From positions 434,001-498,000 of the forward strand of contig JACJYZ010000004.1 of the NCBI GenBank assembly GCA_020635855.1: 64,000 nt of DNA. The letters run 5' to 3'. A program made the position numbers and the translations under genes. Below are positions 45,701-53,499 of this stretch, piece after piece. Positions within the stretch are counted from its first letter, which is position 1, and the number at the start of each line of letters is the position of its first letter. The notes below the pieces were generated by a model. The model saw nothing but the letters and a program-made list of their open reading frames with translations, did no database searches and was not told the DNA's origin. Origin of the DNA: Flavobacteriales bacterium. Its GTDB lineage: Bacteria; Bacteroidota; Bacteroidia; JACJYZ01.

Positions 45701-47943
45701 CCGGGTTGTGTGACGGACCATACAGCGTTACGGTAACCGATGCCAACGGTTGCCTGGATACTGCCAGCGTAGCTATTCAGCAATCGGGATCACCGTCATC
45801 GGTGCTGTTTACAACTCCTCTCACATGCGCCGGTGATAACACCGGTCTGATCGACCAGACCGTAACAGGCGGCACACCTGGCTATACATTTATCTGGAGC
45901 AATGGAGAAACGACAGAAGACCTGACGGGTGTTACCGCCGGAACTTATGTGGTTACCGTTACCGACCAACTCGGTTGCTCGGATACCGCCCAAATTACAC
46001 TTACTGAGCCCACACAACTGATTGCCTCGGTCATCAATGATACCGTAGCCTGTTACGGAGACAGTTCGGGTATACTTACAATCCTGGCATCAGGAGGCAC
46101 ACCCAGCTATACCTACGAATGGTCAACCGGGGCCACCGGAATACAAATCACAGGCCTGACTGCCGGTGGATTCGGAGTGACCGTGACCGACGCCAACGGT
46201 TGCGTGGTCAGCACTTCAGCACAGGTGGTGCAACCGGGTCTGTTGACCCTGGGTGTTACAGAAACGCCTGTCTCTTGTAATAGCGGAAGTGATGGTGCAA
46301 TTGACCTTACCGTTCTGGGAGGTAACGCACCATTCATGTATGACTGGTCTGACGGATCACATGCGGAAGACCCCACATCCCTGACCGCCGGTAGCTACAC
46401 GGTGACCGTGACCGACAGCAAAGGATGTTCGGATTCCATCTCCGCCACCATCACAGAACCCGCGGCTTTGTCCCTGACCATTCGGTCAATTCCGGCTACC
46501 TGTCATGGTGGTGCCAATGGCAGCGCGGTGGTAACGGCCAGCGGAGGTACACCTGCTTATCAATACCTGTGGAACTCTATTCCAGCCCAAACCAACCTGG
46601 CAGCCACCGGACTTACAGCAGGCACTTATATGGTGACAGTGACCGATGCCAACGGTTGTTCCGATTCGATTTCCGTAGGGGTATCCGAACCTGACTCCAT
46701 CGTTATATCTGTAATCAGGGAACCCGAAACCTGCGAGCGTACCAATGGATCATTTACCGCATTCGTATCCGGCGGCTCACCTGATTACCGTTACCTGTGG
46801 AGCAACGGGCAAACCGATAGCCTGATCACCGGACTCGGCGCAGGTGTTTATGAATTGACCGTAACCGACGCCAATGGTTGTACCGGCGTATATGCCGACA
46901 GCCTGATCGATATCCCCGGTCCTACCGTAGACTTCACAGCAAACAATGCCTGTGAAGGGGATTCTTCCTATTTCCTCTATACCGGAACCGGTTCCATTAC
47001 TGATTGTCTGTGGGATTTCGGCGATGGAACCAACGCCCGGATTTGTGGAGATGTGGTACACCTGTATACCGATACAGGCACCTTCACCATCCTGCTGACG
47101 GTAACCGATCAGTACGGTTGCACGGCCACGGCAACACGCACCCTGGAAGTATTCCCTGTTCCTGACGTAATCGCTACCGCAGATACTACGCAGGGTTGTG
47201 TGCCGGTAACCGTTTCTTTCAATCAACAGTCCACCAACGATTCAACATACTATTGGGATTTCGGTGATGGAACCACATCCGACCTTCCGAACCCGATCCA
47301 CACCTATTACTCATCGGGCACCTATACGGTTAACCTATGGGTGATGTCTCCGATGGGTTGCAGCAGCGACACCAGTATGTCATCCACACTAACGGTGAAT
47401 GTTTGGGACAGGCCCACTGCATACTTCACAGTGGATCCGCCCGAACAATCCATCCTGAACCCGGTGTTCAATTTCACCGACAAGTCGATAGACCCGAATG
47501 CATGGTACTGGTTCTTCGGAGATGGTGATGAATCACACATACAGAACCCGTTGCACACTTATGATGATACCGGGTGGTATGACGTAACACTCATCCTCAC
47601 CAACATGTATGGCTGTACCGATACACTGGTAAAACCGGTGCATATCAGGGGTGAGTATACATTCTATAACCCGAATGCATTCTCCCCGAATAAAGACGGC
47701 AAGAACGAACTGTTTTTCCCGAAAATGATCGGTGTGTGCGAATGTGAAATGTACATCTTCGACCGTTGGGGCAATGAGATCTACATCACGAATGACTGTA
47801 CCGATAACAGCAACGGATGGCCAGGCACAGCCAACGGAGGAACGGAGATTGTTCAGGAAGACGTGTACGTATGGATGGTGATCACGCGGGATTGCTTCGG
47901 CAAACCCCACAGTTACATCGGACACGTAACGGTGGTCAAGTAA
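39763..47943 (+). CDS. Giant SprB-repeat surface protein with T9SS type B sorting domain
   Basis: The 2726-residue cell-surface protein has a signal peptide (ending ASA before THIVGGELNYDC) and a conserved N-terminal domain (residues about 25-310). A PKD domain (WDFGDPTATND) and a cysteine-rich region (about 375-515) follow, then 22 SprB-type repeats of about 72-76 residues (520-2386). Their consensus is GGTPGYTYVWSNGRTTEDITGL and TVTVTDNNGC. Three PKD domains (WDFGDGT) come next, and a gliding-motility-associated C-terminal domain (about 2631-2726: PNAFSPNKDGKNE, MYIFDRWGNEI). Each repeat has one Cys near its start and one near its end, fitting disulfides. SprB in Flavobacterium is the mobile gliding adhesin moved along the surface by the GldLM motor; this protein is SprB-like, not proven SprB. 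A second possible start is ATG 39778. Its stop overlaps the convergent hydrolase gene by 8 bases. Confidence 0.9.
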   Translation: MENRAMRRNVWLKCVLLFLGLGLGFRASATHIVGGELNYDCLGNDQYKISLTVYRDCYNGVPDFDNPAAVGIFNANNNLVQTLWIPFVSKTLLTPEAPDPCVVVPGNVCYERTTYTATVTLPPIPGGYQLSYQRCCRNQTIVNLVNPSNVGATYTANIPDISKGVCNANPIINEWPPVFICRGFDLVYDHSATDPDGDSLVYELCNPFTSGSNPAEPQPPNNPPYTSVPWKAPYGLSNLMGGTPVTIDPVTGLLTGTPNTVGQFVVGVCVKEYRNGVYLGETKRDFQFNVLQCERDVVAGAVGSTVNCLTTTVDFTNLSSGACDYHWDFGDPTATNDTSNVSNPSYTYPYHGTFTVTLIAKSCNNPNCNDTVVDLVVSPDTCLPCDMTLTMAKSDANCGGTLTECGTGSMVTSDGVNKTFLEWVVINGKQAKITCTVPCADCNALTIYDGCANGSSSSGGCGGTSTNGWCDSGCATCVSCTDLRTVCDGDTVLGAKIPANNTMPGTMVCDTAYVGGPGIASVTPNGGQAPYTYLWNTGQTTSTITGLDPGSYTVTVLDNANCIAVSSVTVQGNSPITITLNSTDPSWCNNTDGSVGVTATGGSGSYTYSWSPGGMTTATVTGLTAGTYFVLVDDGGGCPEAGEVTLVEPNPLVLTTTPDAVVCSDDCDGNISVSIAGGTGPYTYTWYPTNGSTSNSMSGLCKGSYAVTVSDNSGCDLVEVVTVSGPTPLTLTVLGTDISCTGSTDGTTTVSASGGTPGYTYSWSSGSSNATATGLTAGTYTVTVTDNNGCTETASVTINTPNPLTVELDDLSSTACDGTFTGTIEAKVSGGTIDTTGPPTVYYTEDFSGYTNGTKTGSGTPAKWTVGGSSSIDWWEVRNGHFEGRDMNGEVTWTSKCIDISSCVNVTMSIDVAGTSDLDVDDYFHVYYTVDGGAEQPLFLLNDDTAQTVYPTFQTFSSNLPDGGCVRIIVRAIANGNLEQYFFDNVTVSCEPIVEPFSYLWCDGQTTAIATGLSPGTCGVTVTDNNGCSDTDALTISSNDAFTVTLSSTDACGGVANGTATVTPSGGVPIYTYLWCGGQTTQAINNLGGGNCSVTVTDGNGCTEVLTASINASPPINVSTAIDCRFANIDVTATGGTPPFTYVWNDGATTEDRTNLTDGIYTVYVWDQNNCYEVITDTVTVCVCDISLTGTPTDVSCNGGSNGSLNVTTTGGTSPYTYIWSNGKTTEDITGLTAGSYTLTVTDVNLCDETITLTVGEPTDISLTATGTAALCYGGATGSIDLTPSGGTPGYTYVWSNGRTTQDITGLTAGTYTVTVTDNNGCTDVISRTIGQATDISLSLTPTNTSCFSGTNGSLTLTRSGGTPGYTYVWSNGRTTQNLTGVAAGTYTVTVTDSHGCSKSINGTINQPTDFTTSTTAVNNVCSGDAAGSIDLTVSGATPSYTYVWSNGRTTQDISGLTAGTYTVTITDNNSCTEIVTETITEPTVLSLTATPYNVLCFGGSTGSVNLTVSGGTPGYTYTWSNGRTTEDISGLPIGTYTVTVTDNNGCSDVTSAYVSQPTALTASGTPTSSSCGNNDGSIDLTVNGGTSPYTYLWNNGQTTQDLGSVGSGTYQVTVTDNNGCKRTASVNVDDVGGPAPLIYTVTDVTCNGLSDGTIDLSVLGGTPPYTYLWNDGVTTEDRSGLSIGTYGVTVHDDLGCQAVTTIDINQPDPLTESNVGTNLMCFGDNSGKVDLTVGGGTPNYTYLWSNGATIEDATGLAAGTYTVTVTDANGCQITSTGTLGEPTQLSDVISSTTVTCAGPDGTASVSVSGGTPNYTYAWSGGETTASISGLPIGSVSVTITDAHGCTLADTVAVVNGCMPTVSMNNDTICIGSCTTIEAYPDFGIPPYSFAWDNGITSTTSGPISVCPTTTTTYSVTLTDNDGNQTTASGTVLVNPLPVLTIGGTQATCNMCNGTATVSASGTSPFDYLWSNGGTTPTITGLCDGPYSVTVTDANGCLDTASVAIQQSGSPSSVLFTTPLTCAGDNTGLIDQTVTGGTPGYTFIWSNGETTEDLTGVTAGTYVVTVTDQLGCSDTAQITLTEPTQLIASVINDTVACYGDSSGILTILASGGTPSYTYEWSTGATGIQITGLTAGGFGVTVTDANGCVVSTSAQVVQPGLLTLGVTETPVSCNSGSDGAIDLTVLGGNAPFMYDWSDGSHAEDPTSLTAGSYTVTVTDSKGCSDSISATITEPAALSLTIRSIPATCHGGANGSAVVTASGGTPAYQYLWNSIPAQTNLAATGLTAGTYMVTVTDANGCSDSISVGVSEPDSIVISVIREPETCERTNGSFTAFVSGGSPDYRYLWSNGQTDSLITGLGAGVYELTVTDANGCTGVYADSLIDIPGPTVDFTANNACEGDSSYFLYTGTGSITDCLWDFGDGTNARICGDVVHLYTDTGTFTILLTVTDQYGCTATATRTLEVFPVPDVIATADTTQGCVPVTVSFNQQSTNDSTYYWDFGDGTTSDLPNPIHTYYSSGTYTVNLWVMSPMGCSSDTSMSSTLTVNVWDRPTAYFTVDPPEQSILNPVFNFTDKSIDPNAWYWFFGDGDESHIQNPLHTYDDTGWYDVTLILTNMYGCTDTLVKPVHIRGEYTFYNPNAFSPNKDGKNELFFPKMIGVCECEMYIFDRWGNEIYITNDCTDNSNGWPGTANGGTEIVQEDVYVWMVITRDCFGKPHSYIGHVTVVK
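41320..46920 (+). repeat. Tandem SprB-type repeats inside the giant gene (22 copies)
   Basis: Twenty-two copies of about 72-76 codons run through residues 520-2386. One PKD- or Ig-like unit replaces a repeat near 45340-45570, and one copy is split by an inserted domain at 42280-42750. DNA identity is highest among the copies between about 43330 and 44430, where the TYVWSNGRTT block and GTYTVTVTD block recur almost letter for letter. Outer copies have drifted further. Confidence 0.88.
42280..42750 (+). other. Foreign domain nested in the fifth SprB repeat
   Basis: The fifth repeat begins normally (ACDGTFTGTIEAKVSGGT), then breaks off. It resumes about 160 residues later with PFSYLWCDGQTTAIATGL. 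The insert (residues about 840-996) reads as a jelly-roll: YYTEDFSGYTNGTKTGSG, DWWEVRNGHFEGRDMNGE, CIDISSC, DDYFHVYYTVDGG, CVRIIVRAIANGNLEQYF, FDNVTVSC. This resembles MAM- or laminin-G-like domains common in Bacteroidota secreted proteins. The join lies exactly in the GGT/PYTY loop. Confidence 0.75.
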
Positions 47944-48700
47944 GAAGGAACTCCTTCAGCAAGCTCAGTACGACTTCCGGCTGATCTGCATGTACCCAAT
48001 GTCCGGCATTTTCCACAGTCGTTATCCTTGCCTGCGGGAAATGATGGAGGATGTCCGCCTCGTCAGTGTCTGATATGTAGTCTGACCGACGACCGCGAAT
48101 GAACAAAACGGGACCCTGATAAAAGGTGTCTTCATCCAGTGCACGACCCACTTCTTCAATGTGGTGCTCAATGGCATCCAGGTTCATCCGCCAGGCCAGT
48201 TTCATTTGTTCATCCCTATACAGGTTTTTCAGCAAGAACTGGCGCACGCCGAACTCAGGGATTTTCTTTGCCATGATGGCATCCGCTTCGTTTCTGGATT
48301 GAAGGGTATTCACCGGCACCGAGCGAAGGGCTTCAATGATGGGGCCATGATGTACCGGATATGCTTTCGGTGCAATGTCAACCACCACCAGGTGGTTGAT
48401 GCGTAACGGTTCGGTCACCGCCAGTTGCATGGCCACTTTTCCACCGAGGGAATGCCCGACCACAGACGCCTGGGAGATGCCTTTGTCATTCATGAATTCG
48501 ATTACGTCCGCCGTCATGCAATCGTAATCGAAGGCCGCATCATGAGGTGAGCGTCCATGGTTGCGCAGGTCTAACAGAACCACGTGAAAATCGGCCGCCA
48601 TTGTTTTCGCAATGGTTTGCCAGTTGTCTGAAAAACCAAACAGACCGTGCAGGATGATCACCGTCGGACCTTCGCCGAAAGTATAATGCATGAGTTTCAT
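47936..48700 (-). CDS. Alpha/beta hydrolase, YbfF-like esterase
   Basis: The 254-residue protein has the oxyanion block [12 protein letters not shown] (residues about 16-27) and the segment [11 protein letters not shown]. The nucleophile is Ser84 in [12 protein letters not shown]. The acid lies around [10 protein letters not shown], and the histidine is in [13 protein letters not shown]. The layout matches the YbfF/abhydrolase-11 group, esterases of short acyl chains or of acyl-CoA. No signal peptide is present, so it is cytoplasmic. Its start overlaps the pdxJ stop by 4 bases, and its end overlaps the giant adhesin gene by 8 bases tail to tail. Confidence 0.87.
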   Translation of the reverse strand: MKLMHYTFGEGPTVIILHGLFGFSDNWQTIAKTMAADFHVVLLDLRNHGRSPHDAAFDYDCMTADVIEFMNDKGISQASVVGHSLGGKVAMQLAVTEPLRINHLVVVDIAPKAYPVHHGPIIEALRSVPVNTLQSRNEADAIMAKKIPEFGVRQFLLKNLYRDEQMKLAWRMNLDAIEHHIEEVGRALDEDTFYQGPVLFIRGRRSDYISDTDEADILHHFPQARITTVENAGHWVHADQPEVVLSLLKEFLLT

Positions 48701-49410
48701 CGGAGGGCCTCCAGGTACGACTGTATGGTTTTCTCCAAGCCCATGTAAAGGGCATCGGAGATAAGCGCATGCCCGATAGACACTTCCAGCAGGTTGGGTA
48801 TGTGTTGATGAAAATAGCGGAGGTTATGCAGGTTCAGGTCGTGCCCCGCGTTGATGCCAAGGCCGGCATCGGCAGCTGCCTGTGCTGCCAAGCGGAAGGG
48901 TGCGATGGCGGCGGCAGGATCATTTGCGTAGCCGGATGCATACGATTCGGTATACAGCTCGATGCGATCGGTGCCGGTTTTGGCCGCCCATTCCATTTGT
49001 TCAGGTGCAGCATTCATGAAAATGGAAACCCGCATGCCACCTGCTTGCAATCTCGACACAACATCTTTCAATAACTCCTGGTTGGAACGGGCGTCCCAGC
49101 CATTGTTGGAGGTTAGTACATCGGGGGGATCCGGAACCAGTGTCACCTGTTCGGGTTTCACCGATTCCACCAATTCCATGAATAATTCGGAAGGATACCC
49201 TTCGATATTGAATTCAGTTTTCACCACCGGGCGCAGATCGTGTACGTCAGCATAGCGGATATGACGTTCATCCGGCCTGGGATGCACCGTGATACCCTGT
49301 GCCCCGAACCGCTGGCAATCAACGGCTATCTGAACCACATCCGGAACATTGCCTCCCCTGGCATTTCTCAGGGTGGCTACCTTGTTGATATTGACACTCA
49401 GCTTTGTCAT
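48697..49410 (-). CDS. pdxJ: Pyridoxine 5'-phosphate synthase
   Basis: PdxJ condenses 1-deoxyxylulose 5-phosphate with 3-amino-2-oxopropyl phosphate to pyridoxine 5'-phosphate, the deoxyxylulose route to vitamin B6. The start is ATG 49410 ([20 protein letters not shown]), the normal family start; the open frame extends 29 codons upstream without conservation. Motifs are [45 protein letters not shown] and [16 protein letters not shown]. The 237-residue length is standard for the TIM barrel. Confidence 0.96.
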   Translation of the reverse strand: MTKLSVNINKVATLRNARGGNVPDVVQIAVDCQRFGAQGITVHPRPDERHIRYADVHDLRPVVKTEFNIEGYPSELFMELVESVKPEQVTLVPDPPDVLTSNNGWDARSNQELLKDVVSRLQAGGMRVSIFMNAAPEQMEWAAKTGTDRIELYTESYASGYANDPAAAIAPFRLAAQAAADAGLGINAGHDLNLHNLRYFHQHIPNLLEVSIGHALISDALYMGLEKTIQSYLEALR

Positions 49411-49503
49411 ATGTTGCTTATCGGAATTGTACTTTAAACCCTTTACTAACCGGCCCAAAGCTAAAAAAATTAGTAAGTTTGGCGTATCAAAGTTCACCCA
49501 CCC

Positions 49504-50166
49504 ATGCTTGCACGCGACCTGATCACAGACGAAATACCACCGCTCAAAACTTCAGATAACGGAATCAAGGCGCTGAACTGGATGGACGAACTCAAAGTGC
49601 ACCATCTTCCCATTGTGAACCACCATGACTTCCTCGGGTTGATCTCAGAGGCTGATATTCTTGACCTGAATGCGCCCGACAGTCCGCTTGGCAATCACTC
49701 ACTCACCCTGGTGCGACCTTATGTTTTGGAAGACGTACACTTCTATGAGGTCATCAAAGTGATGGCAGAACAGAACCTGAGCCTGCTTCCTGTATTGGAT
49801 GATCAGAGCCGGTACCTGGGCAACATCACCCTCAACCACCTGGTGCAAAAGATGGCATCCATTGCTTCCATACGTGAACCCGGGGGTATTGTGGTGCTGG
49901 ACCTGAATACCAACGACTACTCCTTGTCGGAGATCGCACATATTGTGGAAGGCAACGACACCAAGATCCTCAGTTCATATATCACTTCACCATCGGATTC
50001 CACCAAACTTGAACTGACCCTGAAACTCAACAGAACAGATATTACCCGTGTTCTGGCGTCATTGGAAAGACATGATTATACCATCAAGGCATCCTATCAC
50101 GAAAGCGAAATGGGTGATACACTGAAAGACCGGTATGATCAATTGATGAATTATCTAAACATCTGA
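49504..50166 (+). CDS. CBS-domain protein
   Basis: The 220-residue protein carries two CBS motifs: residues about 1-60 ([44 protein letters not shown]) and about 75-130 ([38 protein letters not shown]). A C-terminal alpha/beta part (about 140-220, [24 protein letters not shown]) resembles an ACT-like domain. CBS pairs bind adenine nucleotides and signal energy state. It is divergent from pdxJ and is followed after 5 bases by a D15-family barrel gene and then nadK. The three recur together in Bacteroidota, which suggests a shared transcript rather than a shared pathway. Confidence 0.85.
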   Translation: MLARDLITDEIPPLKTSDNGIKALNWMDELKVHHLPIVNHHDFLGLISEADILDLNAPDSPLGNHSLTLVRPYVLEDVHFYEVIKVMAEQNLSLLPVLDDQSRYLGNITLNHLVQKMASIASIREPGGIVVLDLNTNDYSLSEIAHIVEGNDTKILSSYITSPSDSTKLELTLKLNRTDITRVLASLERHDYTIKASYHESEMGDTLKDRYDQLMNYLNI

Positions 50167-50171
50167 AGCAC

Positions 50172-51584
50172 GTGCTGTCATTGAAGACCTTGCGTCTTGC
50201 AGGCTTTCTTATGGTTTCGTGTTTGGTGGCTATCGCCGGGTACGGTCAGAACACCGACACATCCGTGAGGATCCGGTCCATTTTATTGGAAGGAAACAAA
50301 GTGACACGACCGCAGATTATTTTGCGGGAACTGACATTCGCTGAAGGAGACACCATGGATTCAGACCAATGGTCCAGGTTGAAAGAAAGCAGTCGCAACA
50401 ACCTGTTGAACACTTCCCTATTCAATTATGTGACCATCGACTCGATTCCATTGGATGCCCATCAATGGGATGTACGTATTCACATGGAAGAAAGGTGGTA
50501 CACCTGGCCCATGCCGATCTTCGAACTAGCCGATCGCAACTTTAACGTATGGTGGAAAACCAAAGACCTATCCAGGACTTACTATGGGCTGTACCTGGTT
50601 CGCTACAACTTCCGGGGGCGCAAAGAAACCGTCACATTTCGGGTTAGACTAGGCTACAGCGAGCAATACCGTCTTGCATACAGCATACCGTACATCAACA
50701 AAAAACAAACATCCGGTCTGCAATTCTCTTTTGCTTTTTCACGCAACCGCGAAGTCACCTACAACAGTGAAGCGGGTATTCCGCTTTTTTACAAAGATGA
50801 AGGGCTGTATCCCAGGCAAAACCTGTCGGCTGACCTGGCATATACACACCGGAAGAATATCTATACCACGCATTCATTCCTTGTAAAATACAGCAACATC
50901 CAGATCTCCGATACCCTTATGCAGCTGAATCCCGAATACCTGGGTGAGGAAAGAAAACACCTGGAATACATGTCGTTGTCTTACAATTTCCGGCATGATC
51001 ACCGCGACTTCAAGCCTTATCCACTGAAAGGATACTTCATCGATCTGGAACTGGTCAAAATGGGGCTGGGGGTTTTCGCCGATCAATCCGTGGATCATTC
51101 GTATGCAGTAACCACCATAAAAGGATTCAAACAACTATCTAACAGATGGTTTGCTGCAGGAAGTTTCAGCGCCAAACTTTCGGATGCCTCCCGGCAACCA
51201 TTTGTTATACAACGCGGGCTTGGGTATGGAAACCTGTATGTACGCGCGTATGAATTGAAGGTGGCCGACGGACAAAACTTCTGGCTGACCAGGGGCAATC
51301 TTAAATTTGCATTGATCCAGCCCTTCATCAAAACCTTTTCATTCATACCCGCACCCAAATTCAACAAGGTCTCCCTGGCCCTTTACGCCAACGTATTTTG
51401 CGATGCAGGATATGTTAGGGATCCCCGGGGATACTACGATGGGCCTCTGACCAATACACTGATGACAGGATACGGTGCGGGCCTGGATCTGGTGACTTAT
51501 TACGACAAAGTTCTTCGCATTGAATATGCCTTTGACAGGTTCGGCGAAAACGGTATCTTTCTTCACTTTACAGCCCCTATATGA
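50172..51584 (+). CDS. D15/BamA-superfamily outer-membrane protein with POTRA-like domain
   Basis: The 470-residue protein uses a GTG start and has a signal peptide (LAGFLMVSCLVAIAGYGQN). One POTRA-like domain (IRSILLEGNKVTRPQIILRELTFAEGD, residues about 32-110) precedes a barrel in the C-terminal part (YNFRHDHRDFKPYPLKGYFIDLELVKMGLG, DRFGENGIFLHFTAPI). It is shorter than BamA (which is at 55169) and more like the TamA or single-POTRA Bacteroidota barrels. Whether it helps protein insertion or carries a lipid is unknown. Its stop overlaps the nadK start by 4 bases. Confidence 0.82.
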   Translation: MLSLKTLRLAGFLMVSCLVAIAGYGQNTDTSVRIRSILLEGNKVTRPQIILRELTFAEGDTMDSDQWSRLKESSRNNLLNTSLFNYVTIDSIPLDAHQWDVRIHMEERWYTWPMPIFELADRNFNVWWKTKDLSRTYYGLYLVRYNFRGRKETVTFRVRLGYSEQYRLAYSIPYINKKQTSGLQFSFAFSRNREVTYNSEAGIPLFYKDEGLYPRQNLSADLAYTHRKNIYTTHSFLVKYSNIQISDTLMQLNPEYLGEERKHLEYMSLSYNFRHDHRDFKPYPLKGYFIDLELVKMGLGVFADQSVDHSYAVTTIKGFKQLSNRWFAAGSFSAKLSDASRQPFVIQRGLGYGNLYVRAYELKVADGQNFWLTRGNLKFALIQPFIKTFSFIPAPKFNKVSLALYANVFCDAGYVRDPRGYYDGPLTNTLMTGYGAGLDLVTYYDKVLRIEYAFDRFGENGIFLHFTAPI

Positions 51585-52474
51585 AAGCTGTTATTCAACA
51601 CATAGCCCTGTATGGACTTCATATCGGAAATGATGCCATCCCTCATGTTGCCCGCTTGCTTGCCATCCTTCGTGAGAAAAAAATCAACCTGGTTTTTTAT
51701 AAGCCATTCAAGGAAGAATTGTTGAAACAAGGGCTTGATGTTGCAGAATCAAGCGAATTCTCAACCCATGAAAACCTGAAAGGAAATGCCGACCTCCTGT
51801 GCAGTCTGGGCGGGGATGGTACCATGCTGGAAACAATCAGCCTGATCCGTGACTCGGGTATTCCCGTTCTGGGTATCAATACCGGCAGACTTGGCTTTCT
51901 TTCAAGTATTGCCAAGGAGGAAGTGGACTGGGCCATGCAGGAATTGTTTGCCGGCCACTATTTCCTGGCCAACAGAAGTTTGCTTCAAATGAATGACCCG
52001 GAACACCTGTTCGGGGACCTGAACTTCGCCATGAACGAATTCACGGTTCACAAGAAAGACACTTCATCCATGATCGCCATTCACACATGGGTAGATGGCG
52101 AATTTCTGAATACGTATTGGGCTGATGGGCTGATCATCGCTACTCCCACAGGATCAACCGGATATTCGATGAGTTGCGGAGGACCAATCATCCACCCCAC
52201 AACCGGCAACTTTGTGATCACCCCGATTGCTCCGCACAACCTAACCATGCGACCCATTATCGTTCCTGATTCCTCTGTCATCAAGTTGGTTGTCGAAGGT
52301 CGCCACGATTCCTTCCTTGCAACCCTTGACTCCCGATCGGTGACCATGAACACGGGGATTGAAATGACGGTCAAACGGGAAACCTTCAGCATTCAGTTCG
52401 TGCGCTTGAAAGGACAAAGTTTTCTCTCCACATTGAGGAATAAACTCATGTGGGGGATGGATAAGCGTAACTGA
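51581..52474 (+). CDS. nadK: NAD kinase
   Basis: NadK phosphorylates NAD to NADP. The 297-residue protein has the catalytic LCSLGGDGTML (GGDGT at residues 77-81) and INTGRLGFLS. NEFTVHKKDTSSMI and the ATP/NAD site TPTGSTGYSMSCGGPIIHP follow, as does the end block around VEGRHDSFLATLDSR. The length is typical. It is translationally coupled to the barrel gene upstream (4-base overlap). Confidence 0.96.
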   Translation: MKAVIQHIALYGLHIGNDAIPHVARLLAILREKKINLVFYKPFKEELLKQGLDVAESSEFSTHENLKGNADLLCSLGGDGTMLETISLIRDSGIPVLGINTGRLGFLSSIAKEEVDWAMQELFAGHYFLANRSLLQMNDPEHLFGDLNFAMNEFTVHKKDTSSMIAIHTWVDGEFLNTYWADGLIIATPTGSTGYSMSCGGPIIHPTTGNFVITPIAPHNLTMRPIIVPDSSVIKLVVEGRHDSFLATLDSRSVTMNTGIEMTVKRETFSIQFVRLKGQSFLSTLRNKLMWGMDKRN

Positions 52475-52541
52475 TTTGCACTCCGATACGTACGATGTTT
52501 TTCATCAGGCCCTTTCACGCCTGGAAAGACAAAAAAAGGCG

Positions 52542-52549
52542 TATATTTG
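52542..52549 (+). promoter_or_regulatory. Possible -7 box (TATATTTG) before the PorG-like pair
   Basis: TATATTTG fits the Bacteroidota -7 consensus TAnnTTTG and lies 30 bases before the ATG at 52580. The gap after nadK (105 bases) makes a promoter reasonable, but the -33 TTTG box is missing at the usual distance. Confidence 0.3.
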
Positions 52550-52579
52550 CTGACTTCTGTCCATTCAATTGCCAATACC

Positions 52580-53476
52580 ATGAACAAAAGATTTGCCGTC
52601 CTCCTGTTGCTTTTGTTTCCAATACTTGTAAATGCTCAAAGGTGGAAGCGTTACCGGTATGAAGGCGTTGTAGGTGTGGGTGTAAGTAATTTTCTGGGTG
52701 AGCTTGGAGGTGCAAATCAGGTTGGGACAGATTACTTCCGGGATCTCGAACTTTCAACCACCCGTCCGGCCATTATGGTAGGAGTCCGATACAAATTAAA
52801 TCTTTTTACCGCCTTACGCACCACATTCACCTATGCCGGGGTAGCAGGCAACGATAACCTGACCACCGAGCCCGTTCGCTCCAACCGCAACCTGCATTTC
52901 AAATCACCTATTTACGAGTTCTCCAGTCAATTCGAATTCTCATGGATGAAAGACCGTGCCGGACACCGGTACCGCCTGAAAGGCGTTCGCGGCCAAACCC
53001 ACATTGAGATTTATACCTATGGCTTTGTCGGATTGGGTGTTTTTCACTACAACCCAAAGGCGAAATGGGATGTGGATGGTGCATGGCACAGCCTTCAGCC
53101 TCTTCACACCGAAGGGCAGGACATTAGCTCCACCCGTGTACCCTATTCAAGATTTTCAGTGGCCGTGCCCATCGGAATGGGAGGTCGGTATGCCCTGGGC
53201 CGCAATGCCAGTGTTGGGCTTGAATTCGGGATCCGTAAAACATTTACCGACTATATTGACGACGTAAGTACGACCTACTATAACAACGACGCGATTCGAA
53301 GTGCCGGCGGTGACGTTGCCGGTGATCTTGCGGATCCGTCAAAAGGGAAAGAACCCAACTGGACGGCCGCAGGGCAACAACGGGGCGATCCCACAGATAA
53401 AGACGCTTACATGTTCGCGATTCTATCGTTCAATTACAAACTACGTACAACCAGAGGCAATTTGCCCAAATTCTAG
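52580..53476 (+). CDS. DUF6089 outer-membrane barrel, PorG-like (copy 1)
   Basis: The start is ATG 52580 (MNKRFAVLLLLLFPILVNAQ, a signal peptide). The 298-residue barrel contains YEGVVGVGVSNFLGELGG, GLGVFHYNPKAKWDGDG-like residues (residues about 160-175), and GLEFGIRKTFTDYIDDVSTTYYN. The RKTFTDYxDDVSTTY block is the mark of the DUF6089 group. In Porphyromonas the corresponding gene, just before uppS and bamA, is porG, an outer-membrane T9SS part linked to the PorK/PorN ring. Family and gene order support the same role here; the assignment is inference. Confidence 0.75.
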   Translation: MNKRFAVLLLLLFPILVNAQRWKRYRYEGVVGVGVSNFLGELGGANQVGTDYFRDLELSTTRPAIMVGVRYKLNLFTALRTTFTYAGVAGNDNLTTEPVRSNRNLHFKSPIYEFSSQFEFSWMKDRAGHRYRLKGVRGQTHIEIYTYGFVGLGVFHYNPKAKWDVDGAWHSLQPLHTEGQDISSTRVPYSRFSVAVPIGMGGRYALGRNASVGLEFGIRKTFTDYIDDVSTTYYNNDAIRSAGGDVAGDLADPSKGKEPNWTAAGQQRGDPTDKDAYMFAILSFNYKLRTTRGNLPKF

Positions 53477-53499
53477 TCGTTATTGCTGAGCCAAACGAC

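Noticed and set aside
41320..46920. Regular repeats that could suggest a CRISPR or satellite array
   Set aside because: Units are about 220 bases, in frame, and encode SprB-type domains; there are no short identical repeats with unique spacers.
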